A stretch of DNA of 64,000 nucleotides. Source: DSOI01 sp041394885 (GTDB taxonomy: Bacteria > Acidobacteriota > Terriglobia > Bryobacterales > Bryobacteraceae). Within the stretch, counting starts at the first letter, position 1. The number at the start of each line of letters is the position of its first letter. Location of the stretch: positions 1 through 64,000 of the forward strand of contig JAWKHI010000043.1 in the NCBI GenBank assembly GCA_041394885.1, in the 5' to 3' direction. Under the pieces are notes generated by a model, which worked only from the letters and a program-made list of their open reading frames with translations, was not told where the DNA came from and ran no database searches. A program made the translations under genes and the position numbers. Below are positions 17,766-27,689 of the stretch, piece after piece.

Positions 17766-18272
17766 CTAGTCCATCTCCTTTCGCGCCAGCACAACGGCGC
17801 CGAGGATGGCAATGAGAACAAGAACCGAAGTGACCTCGAACGGCAAAAGATATGTGGTGAATAGCGCTCGTCCCACCGCTTCCGGGGAGCCCGGCGTATT
17901 GCCGCCGAACTTCACCATCGTGTCGGCAGGTGGAACGGTTAGGTGAATCAGGAACGACAGCATTCCTAATAGCGCGATTATCAGCGGGATGCCGATTACC
18001 TTCGCCAGAAGGCTGCTGCGCGCCGGCTTCGGCTCGGCGCCCGCGTTCAGCAACATAATTACAAACAGGAACAACACCATGATCGCCCCGGCGTACACGA
18101 TCAACTGCGCGGCGGCGATGAACGGAGCCCCCAGCAGCAGGTAGAGAATGGCGAGCGAGCCCATCACCCCCACTAGCGAAAGAGCACTCGTAATAGGATG
18201 CTTCTGCGTCACCATGACGAAGCCGCAAACCACCGCGATTGTCGCAAAGAGTCCGAACAGTAGCGCGTCCAT
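17766..18272 (-). CDS. nuoJ: NADH-quinone oxidoreductase subunit J
   Basis: 168 residues, five membrane helices, the subunit that holds the pi-bulge helix coupling quinone reduction to pumping. Landmarks: VTQKHPITSALSLVGVMGSLAILYLLLGAPFIAAAQLIVYAGAIMVLFLFVIML, of which IVYAGAIMVLFLFV is diagnostic. It starts eight bases after the nuoH stop. nuoI, normally between nuoH and nuoJ, is absent. Confidence 0.95.
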   Translation of the reverse strand: MDALLFGLFATIAVVCGFVMVTQKHPITSALSLVGVMGSLAILYLLLGAPFIAAAQLIVYAGAIMVLFLFVIMLLNAGAEPKPARSSLLAKVIGIPLIIALLGMLSFLIHLTVPPADTMVKFGGNTPGSPEAVGRALFTTYLLPFEVTSVLVLIAILGAVVLARKEMD

Positions 18273-18279
18273 GTGTTTC

Positions 18280-19470
18280 TTACGTGAAAAGGGCCACCAG
18301 CAGGCCGATGGCGAATAAGTTGACGATCGAGACCGGAAACATCCAGCCCCAGGCGAAATGCATCAGTTGGTCATACCGGAAACGGGGCAGCGTCGCGCGA
18401 ACCCAGATATAAAAGAACAGGAGGAATCCCGTCTTGGATAGGAACCAGAACAACGGAACCAGAATGGGCTGCAACGGCGGAACCAGATGCACAAGGCCCA
18501 CCAGCACCAGCACGGCCCCACCCAGTTTCAGCCACAACCGGTCTCGCGCCCGGCCAGGACCTACGCCGTGGAAAATCGCCATGCCGCCCAGAAACGCGAA
18601 TGTGAGGAATGGAATAAAATCCGCGCCGAACTTCGCCGGAAACGGCGGCAGCCAACCGCCCAGAAACAGATGCGTGGCCAGTGCGCAGATGTTCACCATG
18701 TTGGCGTATTCCGCCATGAAGAAAGCCGCGAACTTCATTGACGAGTATTCGGTATGGAACCCCGCCACCAGTTCGTTTTCCGCTTCCGCCAAGTCGAACG
18801 GGATGCGATTCGTTTCCGCGAATGCGCAGATCATGAAGATGATGAACGCGAGGAGCGGCAGGCCTCCCATCTGGAAGATACCCCACTTCGCGATGAAGCC
18901 GAAATAGTAGCCCTGCTGCGCTTCCACGGCCGTTCGCAAGCTGAGTGTGTTGTAGATCAGCAGCGGGGCCGCGATGGCGAGTGCCAATGGAAGCTCGTAG
19001 CTGATCATTTGTGCCGAAGCGCGCAAGCCACCGAGGAGCGCGTACTTGTTATTCGACGACCATCCCGCCAGCGCGATGCCGTAGACGCCAAGCCCCGAAG
19101 CCGCCAACAGCACCAGCACGCTGATGTTGAGATCCGTCAGTTCCATGCGCGTCCGGACGCCGAACACGTCGATCTCAGGCCCGAATGGGATTACCGCGAT
19201 CCCCACGAGAGCCGTCGCCACCGATAGCACCGGAGCCAGTAGATAAAAGAACTTGTTGACATGCGACGGCAGCATGTCCTCCTTGGTCAACAATTTGATT
19301 GTGTCCACCAAGGGCTGCCAGAAACCGAACGGCCCAACACGATTAGGCCCGATGCGCGCCTGCACGTGCGCAATCACCTTGCGCTCCACCAACTGGATGT
19401 AGGCCAGCGCGGTAAGAAAGACGAAGGCGACCAACCCCGTCTTGATGAGACTCAGCAGGTAGAAATTCAT
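18280..19470 (-). CDS. nuoH: NADH-quinone oxidoreductase subunit H
   Basis: 396 residues, membrane subunit that forms the quinone entry site of complex I. Landmarks: ERKVIAHVQARIGPNRVGPFG, LLTKEDMLPSHVNKFFY, ASAQMISYELPLALAI and ETNRIPFDLAEAENELVAGFHTEYS. The C-terminus WVRATLPRFRYDQLMHFAW is typical. Slightly longer than most bacterial NuoH because of a loop around residues 280-330. Its start overlaps the nuoG stop by four bases. Confidence 0.96.
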   Translation of the reverse strand: MNFYLLSLIKTGLVAFVFLTALAYIQLVERKVIAHVQARIGPNRVGPFGFWQPLVDTIKLLTKEDMLPSHVNKFFYLLAPVLSVATALVGIAVIPFGPEIDVFGVRTRMELTDLNISVLVLLAASGLGVYGIALAGWSSNNKYALLGGLRASAQMISYELPLALAIAAPLLIYNTLSLRTAVEAQQGYYFGFIAKWGIFQMGGLPLLAFIIFMICAFAETNRIPFDLAEAENELVAGFHTEYSSMKFAAFFMAEYANMVNICALATHLFLGGWLPPFPAKFGADFIPFLTFAFLGGMAIFHGVGPGRARDRLWLKLGGAVLVLVGLVHLVPPLQPILVPLFWFLSKTGFLLFFYIWVRATLPRFRYDQLMHFAWGWMFPVSIVNLFAIGLLVALFT

Positions 19471-21548
19471 TTGCTTTGGTACAGTTGCCCAGGCGATTCG
19501 AGAACCGAAGCCAACGTCTTCGAGTAGCGGCCGAGCGACCCCGAGGTGAAAAGCGTGTCTCCAAACGAACGAATCAAATCCGGGCGCGCCTCGACATTCA
19601 CTCGCCCATTCACGGCCGCGGTGGCGGCAGCCCCTCCCGTTGCGATCACTGGCAAAGGAACATTATAACCACGCACCCTGGCCCGGATCTCTTCGAAGAT
19701 CCGCTCGTGTTGCGCGGGTCCCACGTTGATCCCGGTGGCGCGTCCGATCAACGCGAAGATCTCGAGATCCGTCTTTGCACCCATCACACCGAGCGCCTTC
19801 TTCAACCGCTGCACCTGGCCGGTTCCGTTGGTCACCGTACCGGGCTTCTCATAGAGGGATGCCGACGGTAACACCACTTCCGCGCGCCGCGCGGTGTCGG
19901 TTAGAAACAGATCCTGCACCAGGAGAAACGTGCCAGGAGGCAGAGCCGCGCCGCCAAGAGGATCCGCGCCCACTACCCACAGGGCCGCCAGATCCGGCGC
20001 CGCCAGCATCTGGTCCATCGACATGCCCTTTTCCGGAGCCGGTTCGTACCCGGGACTAAGTTCAGGGTGAAGCCCCATATCGATGGCGCCGCGGGAGTTG
20101 GCGTAATCCACCAGGCAGATATATTGAACCGGAATCCCGAGCGAAGCACCGAATTCCACTAATTGCCCAACGGCCGCACCCTTGATAACGTCGCCGAAGA
20201 TCACCACCAGACGCTTGCGCGTCTTCAAATCGGCGGCAAGTTCGTGGAGGCGGGGCCAAGGGTCACCGTCCGAGTAGCGGAGCTTGGAAATCGCCACCTT
20301 GTCCTCACGAACCGGGCCCGGGGTGACCGTGTACACAGCCGCCTGGTGATGACGCCAATTGGCTCGCACCTGCCATGCAAGGAATGGATGCTGCTGCGAA
20401 AGATCGGCGCCGATGATCAACACCGCGTCCGATTCGTACACGTCCTCGGCCGTGGCCAGCCCGGCCGCCGACCCGCTCAACGCATCGAGCAGCGACGCCA
20501 CGTCGCCCGTGCGCTGGTGATCGATGTGCGGCGTGCCCAGTCCCTCCCGGGCGAATTTCTGAAGATAGTAGTTCTCTTCGTTGGTGGTCTGATTGGATCC
20601 GACAACTCCGATCTTTCCACCCGCGGTCCGGATTTCGTTCAGCCTCTGCCCAACCCGCTTGATCGCCTCGGACCACGACGCCTCCACCAGCGCGCCATTC
20701 TTGCGAATCAGCGGCGACTGGAGCCTTTCCGGATGACTGATGAAGTCAAACGCGTAGCGGCCCTTGACGCACAGAAAATCTCCGTTGATGCCGGACTGGT
20801 CGCGGTTGTTGCCGCGGACGATTTCGTTGTCGCGCACGCTGAGCGTAGTCTTACAGCCATCGGCGCAGTGTCCACAAACGGTTCCGACGTGGTCCATTTC
20901 CCATGGCCGCGTCTGATACCGGTAGATACCGCTCGTCAGCGCGCCTACCGGGCAGATGTCGATACAGGCGCCACACTCGTCACAGTTGAGATGATCGCCG
21001 AAGTTAGGCGTGATTTCCGAATATGCGCCGCGATGAGTAACCCCGAGCGCCTTCACCCCAAGGCCCTCGTCGCATACGCGCACACACCGGTAACATAGGA
21101 TACAGCGCGGAGCATCGTAGAACACCACGGGCGACCATTGCTTCTCGTCCACGTGATGCTTGATCTCCGTGTAACGGCTCTCGCCGGCGCCGTAGCGAAA
21201 CACCATGTCCTGCAATTCGCACTCGCCGCCCTTGTCGCACACCGGACAATCGAGTGGATGATTGGTGAGCAGGAACTCGAGCATCTGCTTGCGCGCCGCC
21301 GCCACTTGCGGTGACTCCGTGCGCACCACCATGCCCTCGGCCACCGTCAGCGTGCAGCTTGCCTGCAGCTTCGGCATCTTTTCCACTTCCACCAGGCACA
21401 TGCGGCAGGCCGCTTGCAGTGACAAGCCTTCGTAATAGCAAAACGACGGAATATTGATACCGGCTCGCTTGGCGGCATCGATGACGAGCGTCCCAGGCAT
21501 CGCCTGGAGCGACTGCCCGTCGATTGTCAGTGTTACCGGATCAGCCAT
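19467..21548 (-). CDS. nuoG: NADH-quinone oxidoreductase subunit G
   Basis: 693 residues. N-terminal [2Fe-2S] ferredoxin domain (SFCYYEGLSLQAACRMCLVEVE), His-Cys [4Fe-4S] region (NHPLDCPVCDKGGECELQD), two more clusters (CILCYRCVRVC and CDECGACIDICPVGALTS), and then a molybdopterin-oxidoreductase-like domain (ICPVG followed by CGHCADGCKTTLSVRD) that is structural in complex I. It passes electrons from NuoE/F towards the quinone arm. It lies 33 bases after nuoF and overlaps nuoH by four bases. Confidence 0.96.
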   Translation of the reverse strand: MADPVTLTIDGQSLQAMPGTLVIDAAKRAGINIPSFCYYEGLSLQAACRMCLVEVEKMPKLQASCTLTVAEGMVVRTESPQVAAARKQMLEFLLTNHPLDCPVCDKGGECELQDMVFRYGAGESRYTEIKHHVDEKQWSPVVFYDAPRCILCYRCVRVCDEGLGVKALGVTHRGAYSEITPNFGDHLNCDECGACIDICPVGALTSGIYRYQTRPWEMDHVGTVCGHCADGCKTTLSVRDNEIVRGNNRDQSGINGDFLCVKGRYAFDFISHPERLQSPLIRKNGALVEASWSEAIKRVGQRLNEIRTAGGKIGVVGSNQTTNEENYYLQKFAREGLGTPHIDHQRTGDVASLLDALSGSAAGLATAEDVYESDAVLIIGADLSQQHPFLAWQVRANWRHHQAAVYTVTPGPVREDKVAISKLRYSDGDPWPRLHELAADLKTRKRLVVIFGDVIKGAAVGQLVEFGASLGIPVQYICLVDYANSRGAIDMGLHPELSPGYEPAPEKGMSMDQMLAAPDLAALWVVGADPLGGAALPPGTFLLVQDLFLTDTARRAEVVLPSASLYEKPGTVTNGTGQVQRLKKALGVMGAKTDLEIFALIGRATGINVGPAQHERIFEEIRARVRGYNVPLPVIATGGAAATAAVNGRVNVEARPDLIRSFGDTLFTSGSLGRYSKTLASVLESPGQLYQSK

Positions 21549-21581
21549 GATGTTGCCTTTCGCTTGTCCCCCTGGCGTCCA

Positions 21582-22907
21582 TTACGAGTGAATCCGAACC
21601 AGGCCGGCGCCCGTCATCGAGACGCTCGAGGAAGCGATCTTGGCTTCGAACTCGTGGCGAAACTTCTTGACGATCGAAATCGTCGGCAGCGCCGCCGCGT
21701 CACCTAACGCGCAAAAAGTGCGCCCCAACATGTTCTCGGCCAGTTCGCCCACCATGTCGATATCGTGCGCGTTGGCGGCCCCTTCGTCCAGCCGGGTCAG
21801 CAGTTTTGTCAGCCAGAGCGTACCCTCGCGGCACGGGATGCACCAGCCGCAGCTCTCGTGCTTATAGAAACGCATGATGCGGAGCGCTAACTTCACCATA
21901 TCGGTGGTGTCATCGATGATCACCACGCCGCCGGAGCCGAGCATCGTCTTCAACTTTGCCATGGCGTCGTAGTCCATGGTGGCTTCCCAGGCTTCCTCGC
22001 CCGTTAGCACCGGACACGACGAGCCACCCGGAATGAATGCCTTCATCTTACGGCCGTTGCGAATGCCGCCGCCCACTTCCTCGAGCATTTTGCGAACCGG
22101 GAAGCCGAGCGTCAGTTCGTAGACGCCGGGCCGGTTCACATGGCCAGTAAGACAAGTAAGTTTCGTGCCGCCCGCTTTCGCGACGCCCAGCGCGGCGTAA
22201 GCGGCTCCGCCCATCTCGATGATATCTGGAACGGCCGCGTAACTCTCCACGTTATTTAGGATCGTCGGGCACTGAAACGCGCCAGAAGTCGCCGGAAACG
22301 GCGGCTTGATGCGCGGGTTGCCGCGTTTGCCCTCCAGAGACTCGAGCAGCGCCGATTCCTCACCGCACTCATAAGCTCCAGCGCCGGAGTGAGTCGAGAG
22401 ATCGAAGTCAAAACCGGTGCCTTGGATGTTCTTGCCGAGCCAACCCTTTGCGTAGGCCTCTTCCAGCGCCTGGTCCATGAGGTCGATCAAGTAACGGTAT
22501 TCCCCGCGGATGTAAATCCATCCGCGCCGCGAATCGATCACGCGCGCCGCGATCAGGCAGCCCTCGATCAGCCGGTGCGGATCGTACTGCATGATCACAC
22601 GGTCCTTGCAGGTGCCCGGCTCGGACTCGTCGGCGTTCACAACGATATAGCGCGGCTTGGCTCCCGTCCTTGGAACGAAACCCCACTTCATGCCTACCGG
22701 GAACCCTGCGCCGCCTCGGCCGCGCAGGTTCGACGCCTTCAATTCGTCCACGATCTGGTCCGGCGTCATCGCGAGCGCCTTGCGGAACGATTGAAATCCG
22801 CCGTTGGCGAGGAACGTGTCGATCGAGCGAGAATTCGGCAGCCGGAAGCGCTTGCTTAAGAGGACCGTTTCGGCCGGATGCGGTTCAGGATGGAGCAGCG
22901 GTTCCAT
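21582..22907 (-). CDS. nuoF: NADH-quinone oxidoreductase subunit F
   Basis: 441 residues from the ATG at 22907, five bases after the nuoE stop; the frame is open further upstream but that part lies in nuoE. It binds NADH and FMN and carries cluster N3. Landmarks: NLRGRGGAGFPVGMKWGFVP (FMN/NADH), ADESEPGTCKDR, GAGAYECGEESALLESLEGKRG, and the cluster ligands ESCGWCIPCREGT near residue 365. Length is normal. Confidence 0.96.
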   Translation of the reverse strand: MEPLLHPEPHPAETVLLSKRFRLPNSRSIDTFLANGGFQSFRKALAMTPDQIVDELKASNLRGRGGAGFPVGMKWGFVPRTGAKPRYIVVNADESEPGTCKDRVIMQYDPHRLIEGCLIAARVIDSRRGWIYIRGEYRYLIDLMDQALEEAYAKGWLGKNIQGTGFDFDLSTHSGAGAYECGEESALLESLEGKRGNPRIKPPFPATSGAFQCPTILNNVESYAAVPDIIEMGGAAYAALGVAKAGGTKLTCLTGHVNRPGVYELTLGFPVRKMLEEVGGGIRNGRKMKAFIPGGSSCPVLTGEEAWEATMDYDAMAKLKTMLGSGGVVIIDDTTDMVKLALRIMRFYKHESCGWCIPCREGTLWLTKLLTRLDEGAANAHDIDMVGELAENMLGRTFCALGDAAALPTISIVKKFRHEFEAKIASSSVSMTGAGLVRIHS

Positions 22908-22912
22908 GTAAC

Positions 22913-23395
22913 TTATTGTTTCTTTCTCAGGCCGTCGATAATCTGATCCAACCGCTCCACGGTAACGTGATGGTGGAAGTCGTAGTTGGTCTGAATGGCG
23001 GGAGCCCAGGAACAGGCGCCGATACACTCCACCTCTTCGAGTGAAATGGATCCGTCTTCGGAAACCTGGTTGTGGCCAATACCCAACTTATGGCACGCAT
23101 GGTTCCATAACTCTTCCCCGCCCCACAACATGCAACTGATGTTGGTGCAGATTTGGAGATGCGTCTTGCCCATCGGCTGGGACCGCAGCATGGTGTAGAA
23201 GCCCACCACTTCGTCCACTTCGAGCGTCGACACTCCACAGCGGCTCGCCACTTCCTCAGTCAGTTCGCGGGTAACCGCGCCAACTTCGTCCTGGCAGTAC
23301 ATCAGCATCGGGATCAGCGCCCCTTTGAGCCTGCCCGGCGGATAGTTTTGAACGAGTTTGGAGAGTCGCGCCTCCAGTTGCGGTGAGAAGGTCAT
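22913..23395 (-). CDS. nuoE: NADH-quinone oxidoreductase subunit E
   Basis: 160 residues, thioredoxin-fold [2Fe-2S] subunit. Cluster ligands in CTNISCMLWGG and CIGACSWAPAIQTN; preceding helical bundle includes LTEEVASRCGVSTLEVDEVVGFYTML. It works as a heterodimer with NuoF in the NADH-oxidising tip. The start overlaps the nuoD stop by four bases. Confidence 0.96.
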   Translation of the reverse strand: MTFSPQLEARLSKLVQNYPPGRLKGALIPMLMYCQDEVGAVTRELTEEVASRCGVSTLEVDEVVGFYTMLRSQPMGKTHLQICTNISCMLWGGEELWNHACHKLGIGHNQVSEDGSISLEEVECIGACSWAPAIQTNYDFHHHVTVERLDQIIDGLRKKQ

Positions 23396-24606
23396 CGGTC
23401 CGTGTCTCCGAGGACAAAATCCATGCTGCCGAGCGAGGCGATCGAATCGGCGATGAGTCTGTTTTCAAGCATCGGCGCGATCGACATCAGGTTGCCGAAG
23501 CTGGGCGTCCGCATGTGTACGCGATACGGTTTGTTGGTGCCGTCGCTGACCACGTAATAGCCGAGTTCGCCACGCGGCGATTCGATCGCCTGGTAGGCCT
23601 GTCCGGCCGGCACCGCGAATCCTTCCGTGACGATCTTGAAGTGGTAAATGAGGGCTTCCATCTGCGTCTTCATCTTTTCGCGCTCTGGCAGCACCACGTG
23701 CGGAGCGTCGGCTTGAACAGGCCCCTCGGGCATCCCATCGAGCGCCTGCCGGATGATTTTGCAGCTTTCCCGCATCTCCTGGATCCGCACCTGGTACCGC
23801 GCGTAGACGTCACTCTCGGTTCTGGTGGGAACCTGGAAGTCGAACTTTTCGTAACTCGAGTATGGCTCGTCTTTGCGGATATCCCAGGCAACGCCGGCGG
23901 CGCGGATCATCGGACCGGTGACGCCCACATCGAGCAGGTCATCGAGATGCAGATAGCCTACCCCCTTGGTGCGAATGGTCCAGATCGGATTGTTGGTCAG
24001 CAGGTTCTCGTACTCGTCGATCCGCTCCGGCATCAACTTGCTGAAGCGCTCCATCGCCTGGCGCCAACCGCGCGGAGCATCGAGCGCCAGACCGCCGATC
24101 CGGAAGTAACTGGTCATCATGCGCTGGCCGGAGAACAACTCGAACAACCGCAGGATCTCTTCGCGCTCGCGGAAGCAGTACATGAACATCGACATCGCGC
24201 CGATATCGAGCGCGTGCGTTCCCAGCCAGACCAAATGGCTATTGATGCGCGTCACCTCGGTGAGCATCACCCGCATCCATTGCGCCTTGGCCGGAATCTC
24301 CATCTGCAGAAGCTTTTCCACCGCCAGGCAGTAACAAAGATTGTTGGAGAGATTGGCGAGATAATCAACCCGGTCGGTAAGCGGAACCACTTGCTGCCAC
24401 GTGCGCACCTCGCATTGTTTCTCGATGCCGGTATGCAGGTAGCCGATGTCGGCGGTTGCCTTCTCGATGATCTCGCCGTCGAGTTCGAGCACCACTCGCA
24501 GCACGCCGTGGGTGGATGGATGCTGTGGCCCCATGTTCAGGGTCATGGTGCGTTTGCCCGTGGCGGCGGCCGGGGTTTCAGCGGCGGTGGTGGCGATGTC
24601 GCTCAT
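23392..24606 (-). CDS. nuoD: NADH-quinone oxidoreductase subunit D
   Basis: 404 residues, 49-kDa-type subunit of the quinone site, related to [NiFe]-hydrogenase large subunits. Landmarks: LNMGPQHPSTHGVLRVVLELDGE, HTGIEKQCEVRTWQQ, LGTHALDIGAMSMFMYCFRERE, RIGGLALDAPRGW, and the C-terminus ASLGSMDFVLGDTDR. A short Ala/Thr-rich extension (about 18 residues) precedes the conserved start. The partner subunit NuoB, which holds cluster N2 against NuoD, is not encoded in this operon. Confidence 0.96.
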   Translation of the reverse strand: MSDIATTAAETPAAATGKRTMTLNMGPQHPSTHGVLRVVLELDGEIIEKATADIGYLHTGIEKQCEVRTWQQVVPLTDRVDYLANLSNNLCYCLAVEKLLQMEIPAKAQWMRVMLTEVTRINSHLVWLGTHALDIGAMSMFMYCFREREEILRLFELFSGQRMMTSYFRIGGLALDAPRGWRQAMERFSKLMPERIDEYENLLTNNPIWTIRTKGVGYLHLDDLLDVGVTGPMIRAAGVAWDIRKDEPYSSYEKFDFQVPTRTESDVYARYQVRIQEMRESCKIIRQALDGMPEGPVQADAPHVVLPEREKMKTQMEALIYHFKIVTEGFAVPAGQAYQAIESPRGELGYYVVSDGTNKPYRVHMRTPSFGNLMSIAPMLENRLIADSIASLGSMDFVLGDTDR

Positions 24607-24610
24607 TGGC

Positions 24611-25099
24611 TTACTCGTTTTGATAGCTGTACTTGTGGCCGTGCACCGGGTAGTCCTTGCGCAACGGGTTGCCTTCCCAGTCCTCCGGCATCAGGATGCG
24701 GGTCAGGTTGGGATGATTTCGGAACCGGACGCCGAACATGTCGAATACCTCGCGTTCGTACCAATCCGCCGCGCGCCACACCGGATGCACCGAATCGATC
24801 TCGGGATGGGCCGAATCGACACGAACCGAGAGGCGGAGCCGTTCGTTCCGGGCGATGGAATGGAGATGGTAGACGATTTCGAAGCGCGGCTCCATGGGAT
24901 ACCAATCGACACAGGTCACCGAAGCCAGGCGTACGTACTGGTCCGCTTTCAGCGCGCGGCAGACGCCGAGAATGCGATCCGGCGGGACCTCGAGGGTTAG
25001 CTCGCCGAGAGCCAGTTTGCCGCCGAGCACCGCGCCCGGCTCGGTTTGTTCCAGGGCTTGAACCACACGCGTCTCTTTGATGTCTTGTTCCGGAAGCAT
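24611..25099 (-). CDS. nuoC: NADH-quinone oxidoreductase subunit C
   Basis: 162 residues, 30-kDa-type subunit of the peripheral arm. Landmarks: VTCVDWYPMEPRFEIVYHLHS, SVHPVWRAADWYEREVFDMFGVRFRNHPNLTRILMPEDWEGNPLRKDYPV. It begins 15 bases after the nuoA stop, with no nuoB in between, and is followed four bases later by nuoD. Confidence 0.95.
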   Translation of the reverse strand: MLPEQDIKETRVVQALEQTEPGAVLGGKLALGELTLEVPPDRILGVCRALKADQYVRLASVTCVDWYPMEPRFEIVYHLHSIARNERLRLSVRVDSAHPEIDSVHPVWRAADWYEREVFDMFGVRFRNHPNLTRILMPEDWEGNPLRKDYPVHGHKYSYQNE

Positions 25100-25114
25100 C
25101 GAATTTTCTCTGCC

Positions 25115-25513
25115 TTATTTGGCCTGAGGCCGGACGGTCGTCTTGGACCAGTCGAGAACCCCTTCTTCCAGATGTAGAAGAAGCCCGACAGGATCAAAAT
25201 AACGAAAACGAACATTTCGACAAAAGCCACCGATTCAGTTCGCGGTAGACGACTAGCCACGGGTAGAGAACATTGGCTTCAATGTCGGAACAAAATTGAA
25301 CAGCATCGCCACAAGGTAGAACCGGACACTGATGCGCTCCCTGGCGTTGCCCACCGGCGTCATGCCGCTTTCATAGGGCGTGTCCTTGATTTTGTCCTTG
25401 ACCCGGTTGCCGGAGTGCGGTACGAGAGGCCAACCAGAACGACAGCGATTACGCTTCTTCCAGCAGCTTGCACCAGCAGCGGGAAGTACGCTTCGGGAGT
25501 GGGATGATGGCAT
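25115..25513 (-). pseudogene. nuoA: nuoA, multiply frameshifted
   Basis: NuoA can be reconstructed by changing frame several times: EAYFPLLVQAAGRSVIAVV near the start, KDTPYESGMTPVGNARERISVRFYLVAMLF, then FDIEANVLYPW, SVAFVEMFVFVILILSGFFYIWKKG, and finally VLDWSKTTVRPQAK followed by TAA at 25115-25117. At least four single-base indels, mostly in short homopolymers (for example a GGGG that should be GGGGG in KKG-VLDW), separate these pieces in 400 bases. Because all the family landmarks survive, sequencing error is more likely than decay. NuoA is the small three-helix subunit near the quinone site. First gene of the operon; nuoC follows directly. Confidence 0.8.
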
Positions 25514-25591
25514 GCGGTTAAATATCGACCATACCGGTCAGCGTGGAAGTGGCTGCAAAACTGACGGCGGCGTGCGTATTACAATCGGCCC

Positions 25592-26610
25592 ATGCCATTC
25601 TGCACCAAGTGTGGACAAACGCTACAGTCCAGTAGAGAACCTTGTGTGCGGTGCACCCCCGATCACCCGGCACCGAGGCGATTCGCATTCCTCGGAGCGG
25701 GCGGTCCGCTCCTCAAAATCTACCTGGTCACGTTCCTGCTCTCGATTGTGACCTCGGCGTCTATTGGTTCTGGGGAAGAACCAAGGTGAGGCGGTATCTG
25801 GCGGGATCGGTGGAGCTTAAGGATCAAGCTCATTATCATTGCAATTGGCGGCGAGTTGCTGCGCGGGTTTGGCACGGCCATTGTGATCTTCGGCATCTTG
25901 TTCGGCCAAGTGGCTTTCTGGATCTGGCTGTGGGGGCGAGTGAGACCGGCGCAAACATGGCATCGCGTGCTTCATTTTGGGCGGTGTCGTGCTTGCGCCA
26001 TTGGCCACTACCGGAGCGCGGCGCCATCGGCCGAGCCGAACATCGTGGCGCGAAATACGATTCAGTTTCCGCGGCCGCACTGGGCAATTCTTCTGGATAT
26101 TCGTGGGCGGTGCACTTCTGTCGGTGGATCACGCTTACGCTCTACACGCCTGGTTCGCCACGCGGATCCGCCAAGTTCCTGTTTCGAACTCGCGGTTCGG
26201 AGACGCGGATTTCGGATTCGACGGCGAGGGCCGCGACCTGTTCAAGACCTACGTGATCGCCCTTTTGCTGGCGCTTCCGACGCTATTTCTCAGCATGTAC
26301 TGGTATCAGGTGAAGCAGGCGAACTACTTCTTCGATCACACCACGCTGCTCGGGTCGCGGTTCCAATTGAACCTTGCTTACCGAATTCGCTCGGCATTTT
26401 CTCGGGGGACTCACGCTGGCGAAGCTCACGCTTGGTACCGGATTTCCCAAGGCAGGCATGGCGCTGCGGTACCTGTTCGGAAAGCTGACGCTCACCGGGC
26501 CGCTTCCGCTCGAACAAGTACATCAGAGTCTGGCCGACGCCTCCGCGACGGGCGAGGCGCTCGGAGACCTGCTCGATTCCGGCGGACTCGACATCAGCCT
26601 GGGGCTGTAG
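25592..26610 (+). pseudogene. Zinc-ribbon DUF898 (YjgN-like) membrane protein, frameshifted
   Basis: Starts at ATG 25592 with a zinc ribbon (MPFCTKCGQTLQSS, CVRC) and continues as a DUF898 protein through several frames: FLGAGGPLLKIYLVTFLLSIVT, LGVYWFWGRTKVRRYL, GELLRGFGTAIVIFGILFG, a second copy of the repeat GEGRDLFKTYVIALLLALPTL, and a C-terminus ATGEALGDLLDSGGLDISLG at 26610. Two DUF898 modules of two to three helices each are visible. Each frame change needs one base. Function of the family is unknown; it often pairs with an M48 peptidase, as here. Confidence 0.7.
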
Positions 26611-26616
26611 CGGGCA

Positions 26617-27685
26617 ATGCAGAGCGCGTACTACTACGACGGCCGCAGCACGGCGGACCGGGAACCGGCGAGCAGCACCTTCGCCACCGGATCGCTGACC
26701 ATCCACCGGTCCGGATGGGCTCCGCTGCACTGGCCGTATCGAGAACTGCGGCGGAGTGAAGGTGCAGTGGAGGGCGGACCGTTCCGGCTGGAGAAGTGCC
26801 CCCGGCGCGAGGCAGCTGATGTTCACGGACCCCGGCGCCTGGGTGGCGCTGAAGAGCGTGGACCCAGCAACGGGCTTGGCGGTGAGTGCGGCGCAGGGGT
26901 CTCTGGGGGACGTTTCTACTGGTGCTGCTGTTGGCCACCGTGGCGGCTGTTCGCGTTGTACTGGTGGGTGCTGCCCGCAGCCGGAGAGTTCTCGTCAGCG
27001 GCGTGCATCCCGCCGTCCTGGAGGAGAAGCTGGGTCAGACCGTGGTGTCGCAGATCACGATGCCTCCAAGGGACGCGCAGCGCCGAGACACGGGCGCCGG
27101 TGGAGCGGATTGTCGCGGCAACTGCGCAGCGTTACCCGGATAGGTCCGTATCGATTTCGGGTGTACGTAGTAGACAGCGGTTTCTAGAACGCGATGGCCG
27201 CGCCGGGCGGCACATCGTCGTCTACCGCGGATTGCCTGATAAGACCAACAGCGCGGACGAACTGGCGGCGGTGCGCGGCGCCGAAGTTGCGCGCACGTCA
27301 CCGGGCGGCACGGCACCAAGGCGATGATGGTTTTGACGTTCTGGACACTCGTGTCGTTCCTGGCGGGCGACACCAGCGGGGGCCATCGCAGCCTGCCGGC
27401 GCGCCTGCGGAACTGCGCCCAGCCGGCAGCAGGAAGAGGGCGCCGACGCCGAAGCGCGGCGAGTGTTCGAGCAGGCGCGCATGGATCCCTGCGCGATGGC
27501 GCGCGTCTACCGCATGCTGGACAACATCAGCGGCGACATGCCGGCGAGCATATTCTCGACGCATCTACGCATGGCGGACCGCATCGAGACAATCGAGGAA
27601 TGGGGCGACCGGCAGAATTACACGCCGGAGCCGGTGCTGCCGAAAGCCGTGGCCGCTGGCGACGCGAGGGTGCGCGGCGCGATAG
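26617..27685 (+). pseudogene. M48-family membrane metallopeptidase, frameshifted
   Basis: The start MQSAYYYDGRSTADREPASS at 26617 and the segments FTDPGAWVALKS, a membrane helix near 26930, HPAVLEEKLGQTVVSQIT, IVAATAQRYPDRSVSI, HIVVYRGL-DKTNSADELAAV, HGTKAMMVLTFWTLVSFLAGD and ARMDPCAMARVYRMLDNISG...STHLRMADRIETIEEW follow the layout of M48 peptidases that neighbour DUF898 genes. The zinc motif HEVAH around 27283-27300 is disrupted by indels. The end is uncertain; TAG at 27683-27685 in one of the frames lies just before the convergent thioesterase stop. Confidence 0.6.
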
Positions 27686-27689
27686 CGAA

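Noticed and set aside
25609..25618. DnaA-box-like TGTGGACAA near the skew switch
   Set aside because: Single imperfect match lying within the zinc-ribbon codons; no cluster, no AT-rich unwinding element and no dnaA/dnaN genes.
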